Assembly: GCF_003425985.1 (NCBI RefSeq)
Contig: NZ_CP022985.1
Coordinates: forward strand, 4,200,001-4,264,000
From: Mariniflexile sp. TRM1-10
GTDB lineage: Bacteria; Bacteroidota; Bacteroidia; Flavobacteriales; Flavobacteriaceae
DNA length: 64,000 nt
Reading direction: 5' to 3'
This document shows, in pieces, positions 41,638-51,238 of the stretch. A model generated the notes under the pieces. That model did not search any database. It saw only the letters and a list, made by a program, of their open reading frames with translations, and was not told the DNA's origin. A program made the position numbers and the translations under genes. Every line of letters starts with the position of its first letter. Within the stretch, counting starts at the first letter, position 1.

Positions 41638-43506
41638 TTATTTTTTTGCTTTACTTTTTGCTGGTTTACCGTCCATTTTATCTTTAAGAGCTTGTAAAGC
41701 TTCGTTGGCATCACCTAAAGTTGGTTTTGCTTCAGCAGCTTGTGCTTCTATTTTCTTAGCAGCAGCTTTTACGTTTGCAATTTCTTCTGCTTTAAAAATA
41801 GCAGTATGTGATGCAACTACGCGTTTAAACTCTTTATTGAACTCAATAATCTTAAATTCGGCAGAATCGCCTTTTTTAAGTTTGCTTCCATCTTCTTTTT
41901 CAAGGTGACGTGTTGGAATAAATGCTACGATATCTTCGTTAAATTCTACAGTAGCTCCTTTATCAACTATCTCAGATATTTCACCTGTGTGAACAGTTTC
42001 TAAAGCAAAGTCAGTTTCGTAAGCATCCCAAGGATTTACAGTTGTTTGTTTGTGACCTAAAGATAATTTACGTCCTTCAACATCCAATTCCAATACGATA
42101 ACTTCTAATTTATCACCAGCTGTACAAAACTCAGATGGGTGTTTGATTTTCTTAGTCCAAGATAAATCTGAGATGTAAATTAACCCATCAATACCTTCTT
42201 CTAATTCAACAAAAACGCCAAAGTTTGTAAAGTTACGAACGATTCCTGTGTGTTTAGAACCTAATGGATATTTAGAAGTAATGTCAGTCCAAGGATCAGA
42301 CGTTAATTGTTTGATACCTAAGGACATTTTACGATCTTCTCTATCTAAAGTTAAGATAACTGCTTCCACTTCGTCGCCTACAGAAACGAAATCTTGAGCA
42401 GAACGTAAGTGTGTAGACCATGACATTTCAGAAACGTGAATTAATCCTTCAACACCATCAGCAACTTCAATAAACGCACCGTAATCTGCAATAACAACTA
42501 CTTTACCTTTTACTTTATCACCAACAGCTACAGTATCTGCAAGAGCTTCCCATGGGTGTTTGCTTAATTGTTTTAAACCTAATTGGATTCTTGATTTGTT
42601 TTCATCAAAATCAAGGATAACCACGTTAAGTTTTTGATCTAATTCAACAATCTCGTTAGGATGGTTGATTCTAGACCAAGATAAATCGGTAATGTGGATT
42701 AGACCATCTACACCACCAAGATCGATGAATACACCGTAAGAAGTAATGTTTTTAACAATACCTTCTAATACTTGACCTTTTTCTAATTGACCAATAATTT
42801 CTTTTTTCTGTACTTCAATATCAGCTTCAATAAGCGCTTTATGAGATACTACTACGTTTTTAAATTCGTGGTTGATTTTAACAACTTTGAATTCCATAGT
42901 TTTATTTACGTACTGATCGTAATCCCTAATTGGTTTCACGTCAATTTGAGAACCTGGTAAGAATGCTTCGATACCGAATACATCCACAATCATACCACCT
43001 TTAGTTCTACATTTAACAAAACCATTAACGATTTCACCAGTTTCGTTAGCTTTAATAACTCGGTCCCATGCTTTAATTACACGAGCTTTTCTGTGAGATA
43101 ATACTAATTGCCCTGTTGCATCTTCACGTACATCAATTAATACTTCTACTTTGTCACCAACTGCTAAGTTAGGATTGTAACGGAATTCGTTTAAAGAGAT
43201 AACACCTTCAGATTTTGCATTGATATCAATAATAGCATCTCTATCAGAAATGTGTACTACTGTACCTTCAACAACTTCATCGTTAAGTGTGTCAACGAAA
43301 TTCTCTGCTACTAATTTTTCAAATTCTTGTAATTGCTTTTCATCAACTTCATCAATACCTTCTTGGTAATTGTGCCAGTTAAAGTCTTTTAAGAATTTTT
43401 CAGGGTTTGCTTTAGCTTCAGATACTACTGGAGCTTCTACATTTGGAGTCTCTACTATTGGAGCGTTAGTTGCTTCAACATCAACTTGATTTGCTTTTTC
43501 AGCCAT
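41638..43506 (-). CDS. rpsA: 30S ribosomal protein S1
   Basis: The 622-residue protein contains a low-complexity N-terminus, then six S1 RNA-binding domains from about residue 75 to 560 (each with a pattern such as VGDKVEVLID, GFVKCRTKGGMIVDVFGIEAFLPGSQ, GIVKNITSYGVFIDLGGVDGLIHITDLSW), and a charged Ala/Lys-rich tail. S1 unfolds mRNA leaders and brings them to the 30S subunit. In a genome without clear Shine-Dalgarno sequences it is expected to be central to initiation. It follows cmk with the order lon-porQ-cmk-rpsA, though a promoter about 165 bases upstream gives it its own long leader. Confidence 0.95.
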   Translation of the reverse strand: MAEKANQVDVEATNAPIVETPNVEAPVVSEAKANPEKFLKDFNWHNYQEGIDEVDEKQLQEFEKLVAENFVDTLNDEVVEGTVVHISDRDAIIDINAKSEGVISLNEFRYNPNLAVGDKVEVLIDVREDATGQLVLSHRKARVIKAWDRVIKANETGEIVNGFVKCRTKGGMIVDVFGIEAFLPGSQIDVKPIRDYDQYVNKTMEFKVVKINHEFKNVVVSHKALIEADIEVQKKEIIGQLEKGQVLEGIVKNITSYGVFIDLGGVDGLIHITDLSWSRINHPNEIVELDQKLNVVILDFDENKSRIQLGLKQLSKHPWEALADTVAVGDKVKGKVVVIADYGAFIEVADGVEGLIHVSEMSWSTHLRSAQDFVSVGDEVEAVILTLDREDRKMSLGIKQLTSDPWTDITSKYPLGSKHTGIVRNFTNFGVFVELEEGIDGLIYISDLSWTKKIKHPSEFCTAGDKLEVIVLELDVEGRKLSLGHKQTTVNPWDAYETDFALETVHTGEISEIVDKGATVEFNEDIVAFIPTRHLEKEDGSKLKKGDSAEFKIIEFNKEFKRVVASHTAIFKAEEIANVKAAAKKIEAQAAEAKPTLGDANEALQALKDKMDGKPAKSKAKK

Positions 43507-43671
43507 TTAAAAGATAATTATGCAATTTTATTTTTACTTAGTAAAAACGCCACTACACTAGTTTTGTATTCTGTATATTTTGGAAGATATAAGCAATAAA
43601 CACACAGAAGTGTTATTATTTTTTTGTTTCTTAGTTCCTTCTATCTTCCTTATGATTTGCTAAAAGGAGTG

Positions 43672-43679
43672 CAAAAATA
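43672..43679 (-). promoter_or_regulatory. rpsA: -7 promoter box of rpsA
   Basis: Minus-strand TATTTTTG is an exact TAnnTTTG match about 166 bases upstream of the rpsA ATG. It predicts a leader of about 160 bases, long for this genome, in the 370-base spacer between cmk and rpsA. That leader contains no obvious open frame. Confidence 0.55.
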
Positions 43680-43842
43680 CACAATTTGAATGAATTAACA
43701 TAATCTAGAAAGTAATTTTTATATACAATGTAATTATATTTCTAAAATTCAAAATCCGATATGTTTTATATTTATAAAAGATATTCTAATCCTAACCGTT
43801 GTTTATGCCTATTTGATTATAATAAACACAAGCACTAATATC

Positions 43843-43864
43843 AGGTCGAGCGCAGTCGAGACCT
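43843..43864. repeat. Short palindrome AGGTCGAGCGCAGTCGAGACCT
   Basis: The 22-base stretch AGGTCgagcgcagtcgagACCT-like has AGGTC at one end and GACCT at the other, with the family core GAGCGCAGTCGA. It lies just after the cmk stop codon (cmk ends at 43877 on the minus strand), and belongs to the repeat family also seen at 16456 and 45811. Confidence 0.7.
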
Positions 43865-43876
43865 AACTAAATTCTT

Positions 43877-44569
43877 CTAAATACTATTAATCCTTTTATC
43901 TACTAATTCTAAAACAATATGGAATTGTTCTTCTTTCGACATATTGGAATTATCGATTTCTATAGCATCTTCAGCTTTAACCAACGGAGAATCTTTTCTG
44001 TGTGAATCTATATAATCACGCTCTTCAACATTTTTTAACACCTCGTCATACAAGACCCTATCACCTCTTTTAATGAGTTCATCAAAACGTCTTTTTGCCC
44101 TATTTTTAGCACTTGCCGTTAAAAATAATTTAAGTTCGGCATCGGGAAATACAACGGTACCGATATCGCGACCGTCCATAACGACGCCACCATCTTTTCC
44201 CAATTGCTGTTGTTGTTCTACAAGTTTCTGGCGTACTTCGGATATTTCGGCAACTTTACTAACAAAACTTGAGACTTCTAAAGTGCGGATATCATTTTCA
44301 ATATTAACACCATTTAAATATACTTCGGCAAAACCAAGCGTATTGTTAAACTTAAAACTAATTGTAATAGCTTTTAAATTAGCCACTAAACCTTCAATAT
44401 TGAAATGATTACTATCTATAAAACCATGCTGCATAGCATAATAGGTAACTGCTCTATACATCGCTCCAGAATCTACATATACATATCCCAAATGTTTTGC
44501 AATCCGTTTTGCAACCGTACTTTTTCCTGTTGATGAAAATCCATCTATGGCTATGGTTATTTTTTTCAT
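43877..44569 (-). CDS. cmk: Cytidylate kinase
   Basis: Cmk phosphorylates CMP and dCMP. The 230-residue protein has the P-loop AIDGFSSTGKSTVAKRI (residues 6-22), the YVDSGAMYRAVTYYA motif, MDGRDIGTVVFPDA (NMP-binding) and the EERDYIDSHRKDSPL lid stretch. Length and start are typical. It lies between porQ and rpsA, the usual flavobacterial order. Confidence 0.95.
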   Translation of the reverse strand: MKKITIAIDGFSSTGKSTVAKRIAKHLGYVYVDSGAMYRAVTYYAMQHGFIDSNHFNIEGLVANLKAITISFKFNNTLGFAEVYLNGVNIENDIRTLEVSSFVSKVAEISEVRQKLVEQQQQLGKDGGVVMDGRDIGTVVFPDAELKLFLTASAKNRAKRRFDELIKRGDRVLYDEVLKNVEERDYIDSHRKDSPLVKAEDAIEIDNSNMSKEEQFHIVLELVDKRINSI

Positions 44570-44632
44570 TTTGAAAGTTTGAAGCGTCTAAAGTACTTAA
44601 AATGCCTTAAGTGAAAACTAAAAACTTGAAGT

Positions 44633-44700
44633 ACTTTTAACTTTAGCACACTTTTAACTTTAGCGCACTTTAAACTTTAGTACACTTTAAATACTTTTTA
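44633..44700. repeat. Four 17-bp tandem repeats between porQ and cmk
   Basis: Units begin at 44633, 44650, 44667 and 44684 with the pattern ACTTTtAACTTTAGCaC (17 bases, a few differences). The last overlaps the porQ stop region. Confidence 0.85.
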
Positions 44701-45717
44701 TTGTAAATCTATCTGTAGCCCAAAAAAGTTCGCATTAGCAGCACTTGTATATTTGGCATGTGTATAACTAAAGCGCATTTTATTCATTTTTATTGAAAAA
44801 CCTGCCGATAATCCTGAAAAATTTCGCTGTTCTAAAATTCGTAATTCTTCGGCTCTTCGGAAGTTATAGCCTAAACGAATATTGAATCCCCTTTCAGGAA
44901 AAACTTCTACTCCAAAAATGCTGTGCCGCATTACCTGTCCCAAAAACCCGATTTTCTCATCGGTTTGGTTACCGCTTAAATCACTGGTACTTCTTGCGGG
45001 GTTTGGTCTTGCTATAGGCCATTCTTGTAAATTTTCCAAAGTAATATGCCAACGAATGGGTACGTTTTCTAAACTTTGCGACATCCCAAAATCGACCTCA
45101 AAAGGCAGTTTTTCTTTAAGGCCCGCATATGTTGTGATTTGAGTTCCGAAATTTCTAACGGCTAAGGCTGCATGAAAATCTATAGCTTCATTGATGTATA
45201 ACAACCCAAAATCTACCGCTGCTCCAAAAGAGCTGTATTGTTCCAGTTTAGATGTAATAAGTTTTGCATTCGCCCCTAAATAAAAATCGGAATACCCTAA
45301 TTGCGTGGCATAACCAAAAGACAAGGCCGTTTCGTTTCCAGTAAACGTACCTGTTGAATTTCCTTCTTCATCATAACCATCAAAACTTCCGTAGTTAATA
45401 TAAGTAATTCCTGCGTGAAATGTTCGCGTGCGTCTGTCAACCGTATAAGCATAAGATGCCGTACCATAACCAATACCTCCTAAATAACTGGTGTAGTTTA
45501 ATGCCAATTGATTATCCATATCAACATTTATAGTTGCTGGATTATAAAGTCCTTGCGTTACATCGTAATCTACAATGGTAAGCACTTTTCCTCCTAAAGC
45601 TGCTTGACGTGGTGACGACACCAAATTCAGAAATTGGTAGGTAGATTCCCCCCCAACCTGAGCATAGGCTAAGACACTAAAAAGCAAACAAAAAGGCGTG
45701 ATAATTTTTTTTAGCAT
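44698..45717 (-). CDS. porQ: Type IX secretion system protein PorQ
   Basis: PorQ is a PorV-like (FadL-family) outer-membrane barrel protein that, in T9SS bacteria, takes part in substrate handling together with PorU and PorV/PorZ. The 339-residue protein has a signal peptide (PFCLLFSVLAYAQ), the family motif STYQFLNLVSSPRQAALGG, then PATINVDMDNQLALNYTSYLG, barrel strands such as RTFHAGITYINYGSFDGY, and a C-terminal strand NANFFGLQIDLQ. This order (lon, porQ, cmk) is standard in flavobacteria. It links the window's secretion substrate at 18033 to a working T9SS. Confidence 0.92.
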   Translation of the reverse strand: MLKKIITPFCLLFSVLAYAQVGGESTYQFLNLVSSPRQAALGGKVLTIVDYDVTQGLYNPATINVDMDNQLALNYTSYLGGIGYGTASYAYTVDRRTRTFHAGITYINYGSFDGYDEEGNSTGTFTGNETALSFGYATQLGYSDFYLGANAKLITSKLEQYSSFGAAVDFGLLYINEAIDFHAALAVRNFGTQITTYAGLKEKLPFEVDFGMSQSLENVPIRWHITLENLQEWPIARPNPARSTSDLSGNQTDEKIGFLGQVMRHSIFGVEVFPERGFNIRLGYNFRRAEELRILEQRNFSGLSAGFSIKMNKMRFSYTHAKYTSAANANFFGLQIDLQ

Positions 45718-45736
45718 ATTTACGATACAAAGTAAG

Positions 45737-45744
45737 CAAATCTA
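45737..45744 (-). promoter_or_regulatory. porQ: -7 promoter box of porQ
   Basis: Minus-strand TAGATTTG matches TAnnTTTG and lies 19 bases before the porQ ATG. A second near-match TTACTTTG follows it. Confidence 0.5.
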
Positions 45745-45810
45745 TCTTAAAACGGCAGCATGTATCTTTTATTTTAAATGAAGTAAAAAGAGACAGGACA
45801 GATTTGTTAA

Positions 45811-45885
45811 GTCCTATCGAGCGCAATCGAGATGTTTTTTAAATTCTATAAATAAATAATTCTTGACTGCACTCGAACGGGCATG
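45811..45885. repeat. Palindromic repeat of the GAGCnCAGTCGA family
   Basis: The arm CCTATCGAGCGCAATCGAGA near 45813 and the arm TTGACTGCACTCGAACGGG near 45863 form an inverted repeat around an A/T-rich middle. It lies between porQ and the 3' end of lon, resembling in layout the copy at 16456-16528. Confidence 0.7.
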
Positions 45886-45899
45886 ATATATCTTAGCTT

Positions 45900-48350
45900 C
45901 TATAACGTTTTTGCGTTAACAACCTTTTGATTTGTAAGTGCTATTTTAATAACATCGCTCATATCGGTTATATAATGAAACGTTAATCCTTTTAGGTAAT
46001 CTGGCTTTATTTCTTCAATATCGCGACGGTTTTCTTCACAAAGTAAAATTTCTTTAATTCTTGCGCGTTTTGCAGCTAGAATTTTTTCTTTTATCCCACC
46101 AACAGGAAGTACTTTTCCACGAAGTGTAATTTCACCTGTCATGGCTAAACTTTTCTTTACTTTTCTTTGGGTGAATAAAGACACTAATGAGGTTAGCATG
46201 GTAACACCAGCACTTGGACCATCTTTAGGGGTGGCACCTTCTGGAACATGAATATGCACATTGTACTTTTCGAAAACCTCCGAATCAATTCCAAATTCAT
46301 CGGCATTCGATTTAATATATTCCATAGCTATGGTTGCAGATTCTTTCATTACTGTACCTAAATTACCCGTAATGCTTAATGTGCCTTTTCCTTTTGACAA
46401 AATAGACTCTATAAATAAGATATCACCACCAACGCTTGTCCAAGCCAACCCGGTAACAACACCAGCAACGTTATTATTTTCATATTTATCTCGTTCTAAT
46501 TTTGGACTGCCTAATACCTCAATAACATCTTCGTCGGTTACTTTTATGTTGTAATCCTCTTCCATCGCAATATTTTTGGCTGCATGACGGACCATTTTTG
46601 CGATTTGCTTTTCCAATCCACGAACGCCAGATTCACGTGTATAGCCCTCTACAATTTTTTCAAGTTGGGCTTTCCCTATTTTAAGATGCGCATCGGTTAA
46701 ACCATGTTCTTTTAGTTGTTTTGGAAGTAAATGACGTTTGCCAATTTCTACCTTTTCTTCAATAGTATAGCCTGTTACATTAATGATTTCCATACGGTCC
46801 CTCAATGCTGGCTGAATGGTTGACAAGCTATTTGAAGTTGCAATAAACATGACTTTAGAAAGGTCGTAACCCATTTCTAAAAAGTTATCGTAGAATTCGC
46901 TGTTTTGTTCTGGATCCAATACTTCCAACATGGCAGATGACGGATCACCTTGATTCGAATTTGAAAGCTTATCAATTTCATCTAAAACAAATACAGGATT
47001 TGACGTGCCAGCTTTTTTTAAACTTTGAATAATACGCCCAGGCATCGCTCCAATATAGGTTTTTCTATGTCCGCGTATTTCGGCTTCATCACGTAAACCG
47101 CCTAACGAAATACGCACATATTCTCTACCTAAAGCTTCGGCTATCGATTTTCCTAAAGATGTTTTACCAACACCTGGAGGCCCGTACAAACATAAAATAG
47201 GCGATTTCATATCATTACGTAATTTTAAAACCGCTAGATATTCAATAATACGACGTTTTACATCTTCTAAACCAAAATGGTCGCGGTCTAGAATCCTCAT
47301 AGCACGCTTTAAATCGAATTTATCTTTACTATACTCGTTCCAAGGTAAATCTAAAAACAATTCTAGATAATTACGTTGTATGGAATATTCAGCCACTTGC
47401 GGATTCATGCGTTGCATTTTGGCAAGTTCTTTTTCAAAATGCTTTTCTACTTTTTCGTCCCAAATTTTTTCATCGGCACGCAGACGCATTTCATCAATCT
47501 CTTCTTCATGATTGACACCACCCAACTCCTCTTGAATGGTTTTCATTTGTTGATGCAGGAAATATTCACGTTGTTGCTGACTCATATCCATCTGCACTTT
47601 AGATTGGATATCGTTTTTAAGTTCCAATTTCTGAAACTCAACACTCATAAACCTAAGTGTTGCAAGCGCACGTTTTTTTAGGTCATCAATTTCTAAAAGT
47701 GCTTGTTTTTCGGCAACTGTTAGATTCATGTTTGACGACACAAAATTGATTAAAAATGAATCGCTTTCAATATTTTTAATGGCAAAAGATGCTTCGCTTG
47801 GAATGTTTGGACTTTCCTTAATGATGTTAAGTGCCAAATCTTTAATCGACTCAATAATAGCCAAAAACTCCTTATTCTTTTTAGCAGGTCTTGCTTCTGG
47901 AATTTCCCTAACAGTTGCGTTCATATACGGGTCTTCCGTAAGAACCTCGGCGACTTTAAAACGTTTTTTTCCTTGAATGATAACAGTAACATTACCATCG
48001 GGCATTTTTAAAACACGTAAAATTTTAGCAACAGTACCAATTTCGTGAATTTCTTTTGCCGTAGGGTTTTCGACCGATTCGTCTTTTTGTGCCACCACGC
48101 CAATCACTTTATTACCTTTATTGGCATCGTTTATTAGGCGAATGGATTTATCGCGACCCGCTGTAATAGGAATAACCACACCCGGAAATAATACTGTATT
48201 CCGCAAAGACAGAATTGGTAGTGTTTCAGGTAGTTTTTCATTATTTATTTCTGCTTCATCTTCAGGTGTCATTAACGGGATTAATTCTGAATTCTCATCA
48301 AAATCCTGTAATGACAAACTGTCTAGTGATATAAAATTAGATTTTTTCAT
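45900..48350 (-). CDS. lon: ATP-dependent protease La (Lon)
   Basis: Lon degrades misfolded and regulatory proteins. The 816-residue protein has the N-terminal LonN domain ([16 protein letters not shown] ...), a coiled helical middle, the AAA+ ATPase with Walker [12 protein letters not shown] (about residues 392-402), Walker [11 protein letters not shown], the sensor [18 protein letters not shown], and the protease domain with the catalytic serine in [12 protein letters not shown] and lysine in [13 protein letters not shown]. It is the first gene of the lon-porQ-cmk order, facing away from the gene at 48602. Confidence 0.97.
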   Translation of the reverse strand: MKKSNFISLDSLSLQDFDENSELIPLMTPEDEAEINNEKLPETLPILSLRNTVLFPGVVIPITAGRDKSIRLINDANKGNKVIGVVAQKDESVENPTAKEIHEIGTVAKILRVLKMPDGNVTVIIQGKKRFKVAEVLTEDPYMNATVREIPEARPAKKNKEFLAIIESIKDLALNIIKESPNIPSEASFAIKNIESDSFLINFVSSNMNLTVAEKQALLEIDDLKKRALATLRFMSVEFQKLELKNDIQSKVQMDMSQQQREYFLHQQMKTIQEELGGVNHEEEIDEMRLRADEKIWDEKVEKHFEKELAKMQRMNPQVAEYSIQRNYLELFLDLPWNEYSKDKFDLKRAMRILDRDHFGLEDVKRRIIEYLAVLKLRNDMKSPILCLYGPPGVGKTSLGKSIAEALGREYVRISLGGLRDEAEIRGHRKTYIGAMPGRIIQSLKKAGTSNPVFVLDEIDKLSNSNQGDPSSAMLEVLDPEQNSEFYDNFLEMGYDLSKVMFIATSNSLSTIQPALRDRMEIINVTGYTIEEKVEIGKRHLLPKQLKEHGLTDAHLKIGKAQLEKIVEGYTRESGVRGLEKQIAKMVRHAAKNIAMEEDYNIKVTDEDVIEVLGSPKLERDKYENNNVAGVVTGLAWTSVGGDILFIESILSKGKGTLSITGNLGTVMKESATIAMEYIKSNADEFGIDSEVFEKYNVHIHVPEGATPKDGPSAGVTMLTSLVSLFTQRKVKKSLAMTGEITLRGKVLPVGGIKEKILAAKRARIKEILLCEENRRDIEEIKPDYLKGLTFHYITDMSDVIKIALTNQKVVNAKTL

Positions 48351-48567
48351 ATAATATTTAAGTCAATCTGTCATTAAAACAAACCAATCTATTTATAATG
48401 TTAATTAATATAAAAACATAAAAGTATTAATTATCAGAAAGTTATAATGACAATAGAACTTTTATTAGTATTATATTTTCAATAGTTGTGCCATAAAATG
48501 TAATCATCCAAAATTCTTAATTTATAATAAACCCATAACTTCTATAAGTTTTTTCATATTAAAACAT

Positions 48568-48575
48568 TAAGTTTG
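48568..48575 (+). promoter_or_regulatory. -7 promoter box
   Basis: TAAGTTTG matches TAnnTTTG exactly and lies 26 bases before the ATG of the lipoprotein gene at 48602. Confidence 0.5.
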
Positions 48576-48601
48576 CACTTATTAACTTATTATATAAATA
48601 T

Positions 48602-49537
48602 ATGAATTTAAAACACATTTTACTATTTGGAATTTTTATTGCCTTTTTTTCTTGCAGCACAGAACCTACCAATAATCCTGATGAAGAAGAAATCTCCACA
48701 ACATCTAAAAGGGTAAAAGAAGCAATTGGATATAGCAACAATATTGAAATTGCTAAAATGATTTATAATTATTCAGACGATAAATTAGTTAGCGTTGTTG
48801 AATACAAAAAAGAAAATGGTAATTGGGTTGAAGTAAGCACATATCAATTAGCATATAATGGAAATTCAATTACAGGAAACTATATAGGGAGTGACTCAGG
48901 GTCATATAATTTATATGCTACTAACAATGGCAACATTATATCAATTTCTGAATTTTATGAAAATGATAATTCGTCAGGTTATAAGGATATAACATTTACT
49001 AATGATAAAATAAGCACTTATACTTTTTACGAAGGTTCAAGCTCGACTGAACTTTATAATTATAAATCGAACTGTATTAACGAAAATGGCAAAGTTGTAA
49101 CAATTAATGAGGAACACAACAACTATTTTGACACCACTTACACAGAATATACTTCAACTAATTTTAATTATACAGGGGATTTATTAACAGGCTGGATATA
49201 TGAAATTATAGAGTACCAAGACGAAAAGGTAGAGCATCAGTATTCTAATAATTTAATATCAAAATCTATATTAAGTATAAGTGATAATAATTTAAATGAC
49301 TGGGAAAAGGCTAGTGAATTTAGCTATTTATATGATTCTGATGGTTATCTTATCGAAGAATCTTATATAGATTTTGGGAATAAAACTTCCGAAAGTCATT
49401 TGTATGATGACTATTTTTTTGAAACTGACACAGATAAAATAACTTACACATACGAAGAAGGTATTGGTAATAGCTTTATATTACTCTATCCTGAATCTAT
49501 TTCATATCAAACACCAAATCCATATTTGAAGTTTTAA
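48602..49537 (+). CDS. Lipoprotein with YD/RHS-like repeats of unknown function
   Basis: A 311-residue predicted lipoprotein (ILLFGIFIAFFSC, lipobox cysteine at residue 18, then an Asp/Glu linker). The mature part is a series of short strands with recurring Tyr and Asn, such as YNYSDDKLVSVVEY, YQLAYNGNSITGNY, and FSYLYDSDGYLIEESY, typical of YD/RHS-type beta-ribbons found in Bacteroidota exported proteins. It is flanked by a promoter and a bidirectional terminator and stands alone. Its base composition is more A/T-rich than neighbours. Confidence 0.7.
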   Translation: MNLKHILLFGIFIAFFSCSTEPTNNPDEEEISTTSKRVKEAIGYSNNIEIAKMIYNYSDDKLVSVVEYKKENGNWVEVSTYQLAYNGNSITGNYIGSDSGSYNLYATNNGNIISISEFYENDNSSGYKDITFTNDKISTYTFYEGSSSTELYNYKSNCINENGKVVTINEEHNNYFDTTYTEYTSTNFNYTGDLLTGWIYEIIEYQDEKVEHQYSNNLISKSILSISDNNLNDWEKASEFSYLYDSDGYLIEESYIDFGNKTSESHLYDDYFFETDTDKITYTYEEGIGNSFILLYPESISYQTPNPYLKF

Positions 49538-49557
49538 ATTCTTATTAAACGTTAAGC

Positions 49558-49592
49558 AAAAGAGCTGTTTTTAATTTATGAAGCAGCTCTTT
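49558..49592. terminator. Bidirectional terminator
   Basis: AAAGAGCTG and CAGCTCTTT pair around a 16-base loop. T runs follow on both strands, so it ends the plus-strand lipoprotein gene and the minus-strand rhomboid gene. Confidence 0.75.
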
Positions 49593-49612
49593 TCTGTTTT
49601 TTATAAAATCCT

Positions 49613-50263
49613 CTACATCTTCCCCATTTTCTTCAAAACAAACAACAATACAATAGGGATTGCCAACAACCCAATCATAAGCAAATTGGTTTGGAATAAA
49701 TAAGGCGCTAAAATAAGTGCTGTCACAAAACCACCTATAGCACCACCAAAATGGGCGTCATGACCAATGTTGCCTATTCGGGTTTTCATCCCGTAAATAG
49801 AATACAGCAAATACCCGATACCAAATAAATATGCAGGAATGGGAATTGGTATGAAAAAAAATATAAGCTTCATACCGGGTTGTAATAATATAGCGGCGTA
49901 TAAAATACCTGTTACAGCACCACTTGCACCAACGGCACTGTAGTGGTACTCGTTTTTATGAAAATATAATGACAGCAAACTTCCTGCAACAAGACTTACA
50001 ATATATATAATGATAAAACCAATGGGGGCAACATAATCAATGACTGTACCTGCGAAAAAGTATAATGTTAGCATGTTAAACAATAAATGCTGGGTATCTA
50101 TATGTAAAAATCCACTACTGAACATGCGTATTTTTTCGCCTCTTTGCACGCCACCTACATTAAATTTATACCTTTCAAAGAACGCATAATCCCCAAAGCC
50201 TTTATAAGATATAATAATATTTGCTGCTATGATAATGATAGTCACTAAATCCAAATTGCTCAT
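49613..50263 (-). CDS. Rhomboid-family intramembrane serine protease
   Basis: A 216-residue inner-membrane protein with about six transmembrane helices. The catalytic serine is in VGASGAVTG (about residues 112-120) and the catalytic histidine in IGHDAHFGGAIGGF (about residue 170). A GFLHIDTQHLLFNMLTLYFF segment matches the loop-and-helix before the active site in rhomboids. Substrates are unknown. It shares a 63-base divergent promoter region with the acyltransferase at 50327. Confidence 0.92.
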   Translation of the reverse strand: MSNLDLVTIIIIAANIIISYKGFGDYAFFERYKFNVGGVQRGEKIRMFSSGFLHIDTQHLLFNMLTLYFFAGTVIDYVAPIGFIIIYIVSLVAGSLLSLYFHKNEYHYSAVGASGAVTGILYAAILLQPGMKLIFFFIPIPIPAYLFGIGYLLYSIYGMKTRIGNIGHDAHFGGAIGGFVTALILAPYLFQTNLLMIGLLAIPIVLLFVLKKMGKM

Positions 50264-50283
50264 AAAGTGTAAAGGTTTAAGTT

Positions 50284-50302
50284 CAAAATTAGCATATATT
50301 TG
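50284..50302. promoter_or_regulatory. Back-to-back divergent -7 boxes
   Basis: Minus-strand TAATTTTG (50284-50291) faces the rhomboid gene and plus-strand TATATTTG (50295-50302) faces the acyltransferase gene; both match TAnnTTTG exactly and are three bases apart. Confidence 0.55.
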
Positions 50303-50326
50303 CTGCTACAAATCTAAAATTAATTC

Positions 50327-51214
50327 ATGCAACTTTTAGCATATATTCTTATTTATCCACTTCTATGGATAATTTCCATACTTCCGTTTAGATTGCTATA
50401 CTTGGTTTCCGATGGTTTATATATATTGCTTTATTATATCATTGGTTATCGCAAAAAGGTAGTTTACAACAATTTAAAACTTGTTTTTCCTGAAAAACCT
50501 GAAAAGGAACTAACGCAAATACAAAAAAAATTCTACAAACATTTATGTGATATGTTTTTGGAAATGGCTAAAACCATGACCATTTCTGAAAAAGAATTGA
50601 AAAAGCGTTTTCACATTATTAATCCAGAGGAGTTTCAACGTTTAGAACATTTAAACAAAAGTATTATTTTGATTTTTGGACATTACGCCAGTTGGGAATG
50701 GTCTATTGTTTTACAAAACTATATCAATTTTAAAGGATTGGCTGTTTATAAAAAATTGGCAAATAGATATTTTGATAAGTTGATTAGAGACATTCGGTCT
50801 AAATTCAATACCGACTTAATTAGCACTAAAGAAACCATTCAAGTCATAAATGAAAATGAAACCAAAGGCATTAAAAGCATTATTGGTTTTTTAAGTGACC
50901 AATCGCCACGACTCTCAAAAGATGTGTATTGGGGTGAGTTTATGGGTATAGAGACCCCATGTTTTACAGGAGCTGAACGATTAGCTAAAAAACTAAATTT
51001 AACCATTGCGTATTTAAAAGTAAGCAAAGTAAAACGGGGGCATTATGAAGCTGAGATTAAGACACTAACCGAAACACCTAATGCTTACAAAGATTACGAA
51101 TTAACCGATATGTTTCTGCGTGAAGTTGAAAAGCAAATTCATGAAGCACCAGAATACTATTTCTGGACGCATAAACGCTGGAAGCATAGGAAGAAAACGA
51201 ATAGTATCTTTTAA
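50327..51214 (+). CDS. LpxL-like lysophospholipid/lipid A acyltransferase
   Basis: A 295-residue membrane-anchored protein with N-terminal hydrophobic segments (about residues 5-40) and an LPLAT-type acyltransferase domain. The catalytic HX4(D/E) motif is GHYASWEW (about residues 117-124), and the later SDQSPRLSKDVYWGEFMG segment and C-terminal YYFWTHKRWKHRKK match the LpxL/HtrB group that adds a secondary acyl chain to lipid A. Its 3' end is copied as a 20-base direct repeat over the stop codon (about 51203-51242). Substrate specificity is inferred. Confidence 0.85.
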   Translation: MQLLAYILIYPLLWIISILPFRLLYLVSDGLYILLYYIIGYRKKVVYNNLKLVFPEKPEKELTQIQKKFYKHLCDMFLEMAKTMTISEKELKKRFHIINPEEFQRLEHLNKSIILIFGHYASWEWSIVLQNYINFKGLAVYKKLANRYFDKLIRDIRSKFNTDLISTKETIQVINENETKGIKSIIGFLSDQSPRLSKDVYWGEFMGIETPCFTGAERLAKKLNLTIAYLKVSKVKRGHYEAEIKTLTETPNAYKDYELTDMFLREVEKQIHEAPEYYFWTHKRWKHRKKTNSIF

Positions 51215-51238
51215 TTTTATACTTAGTATCTTTTAATT

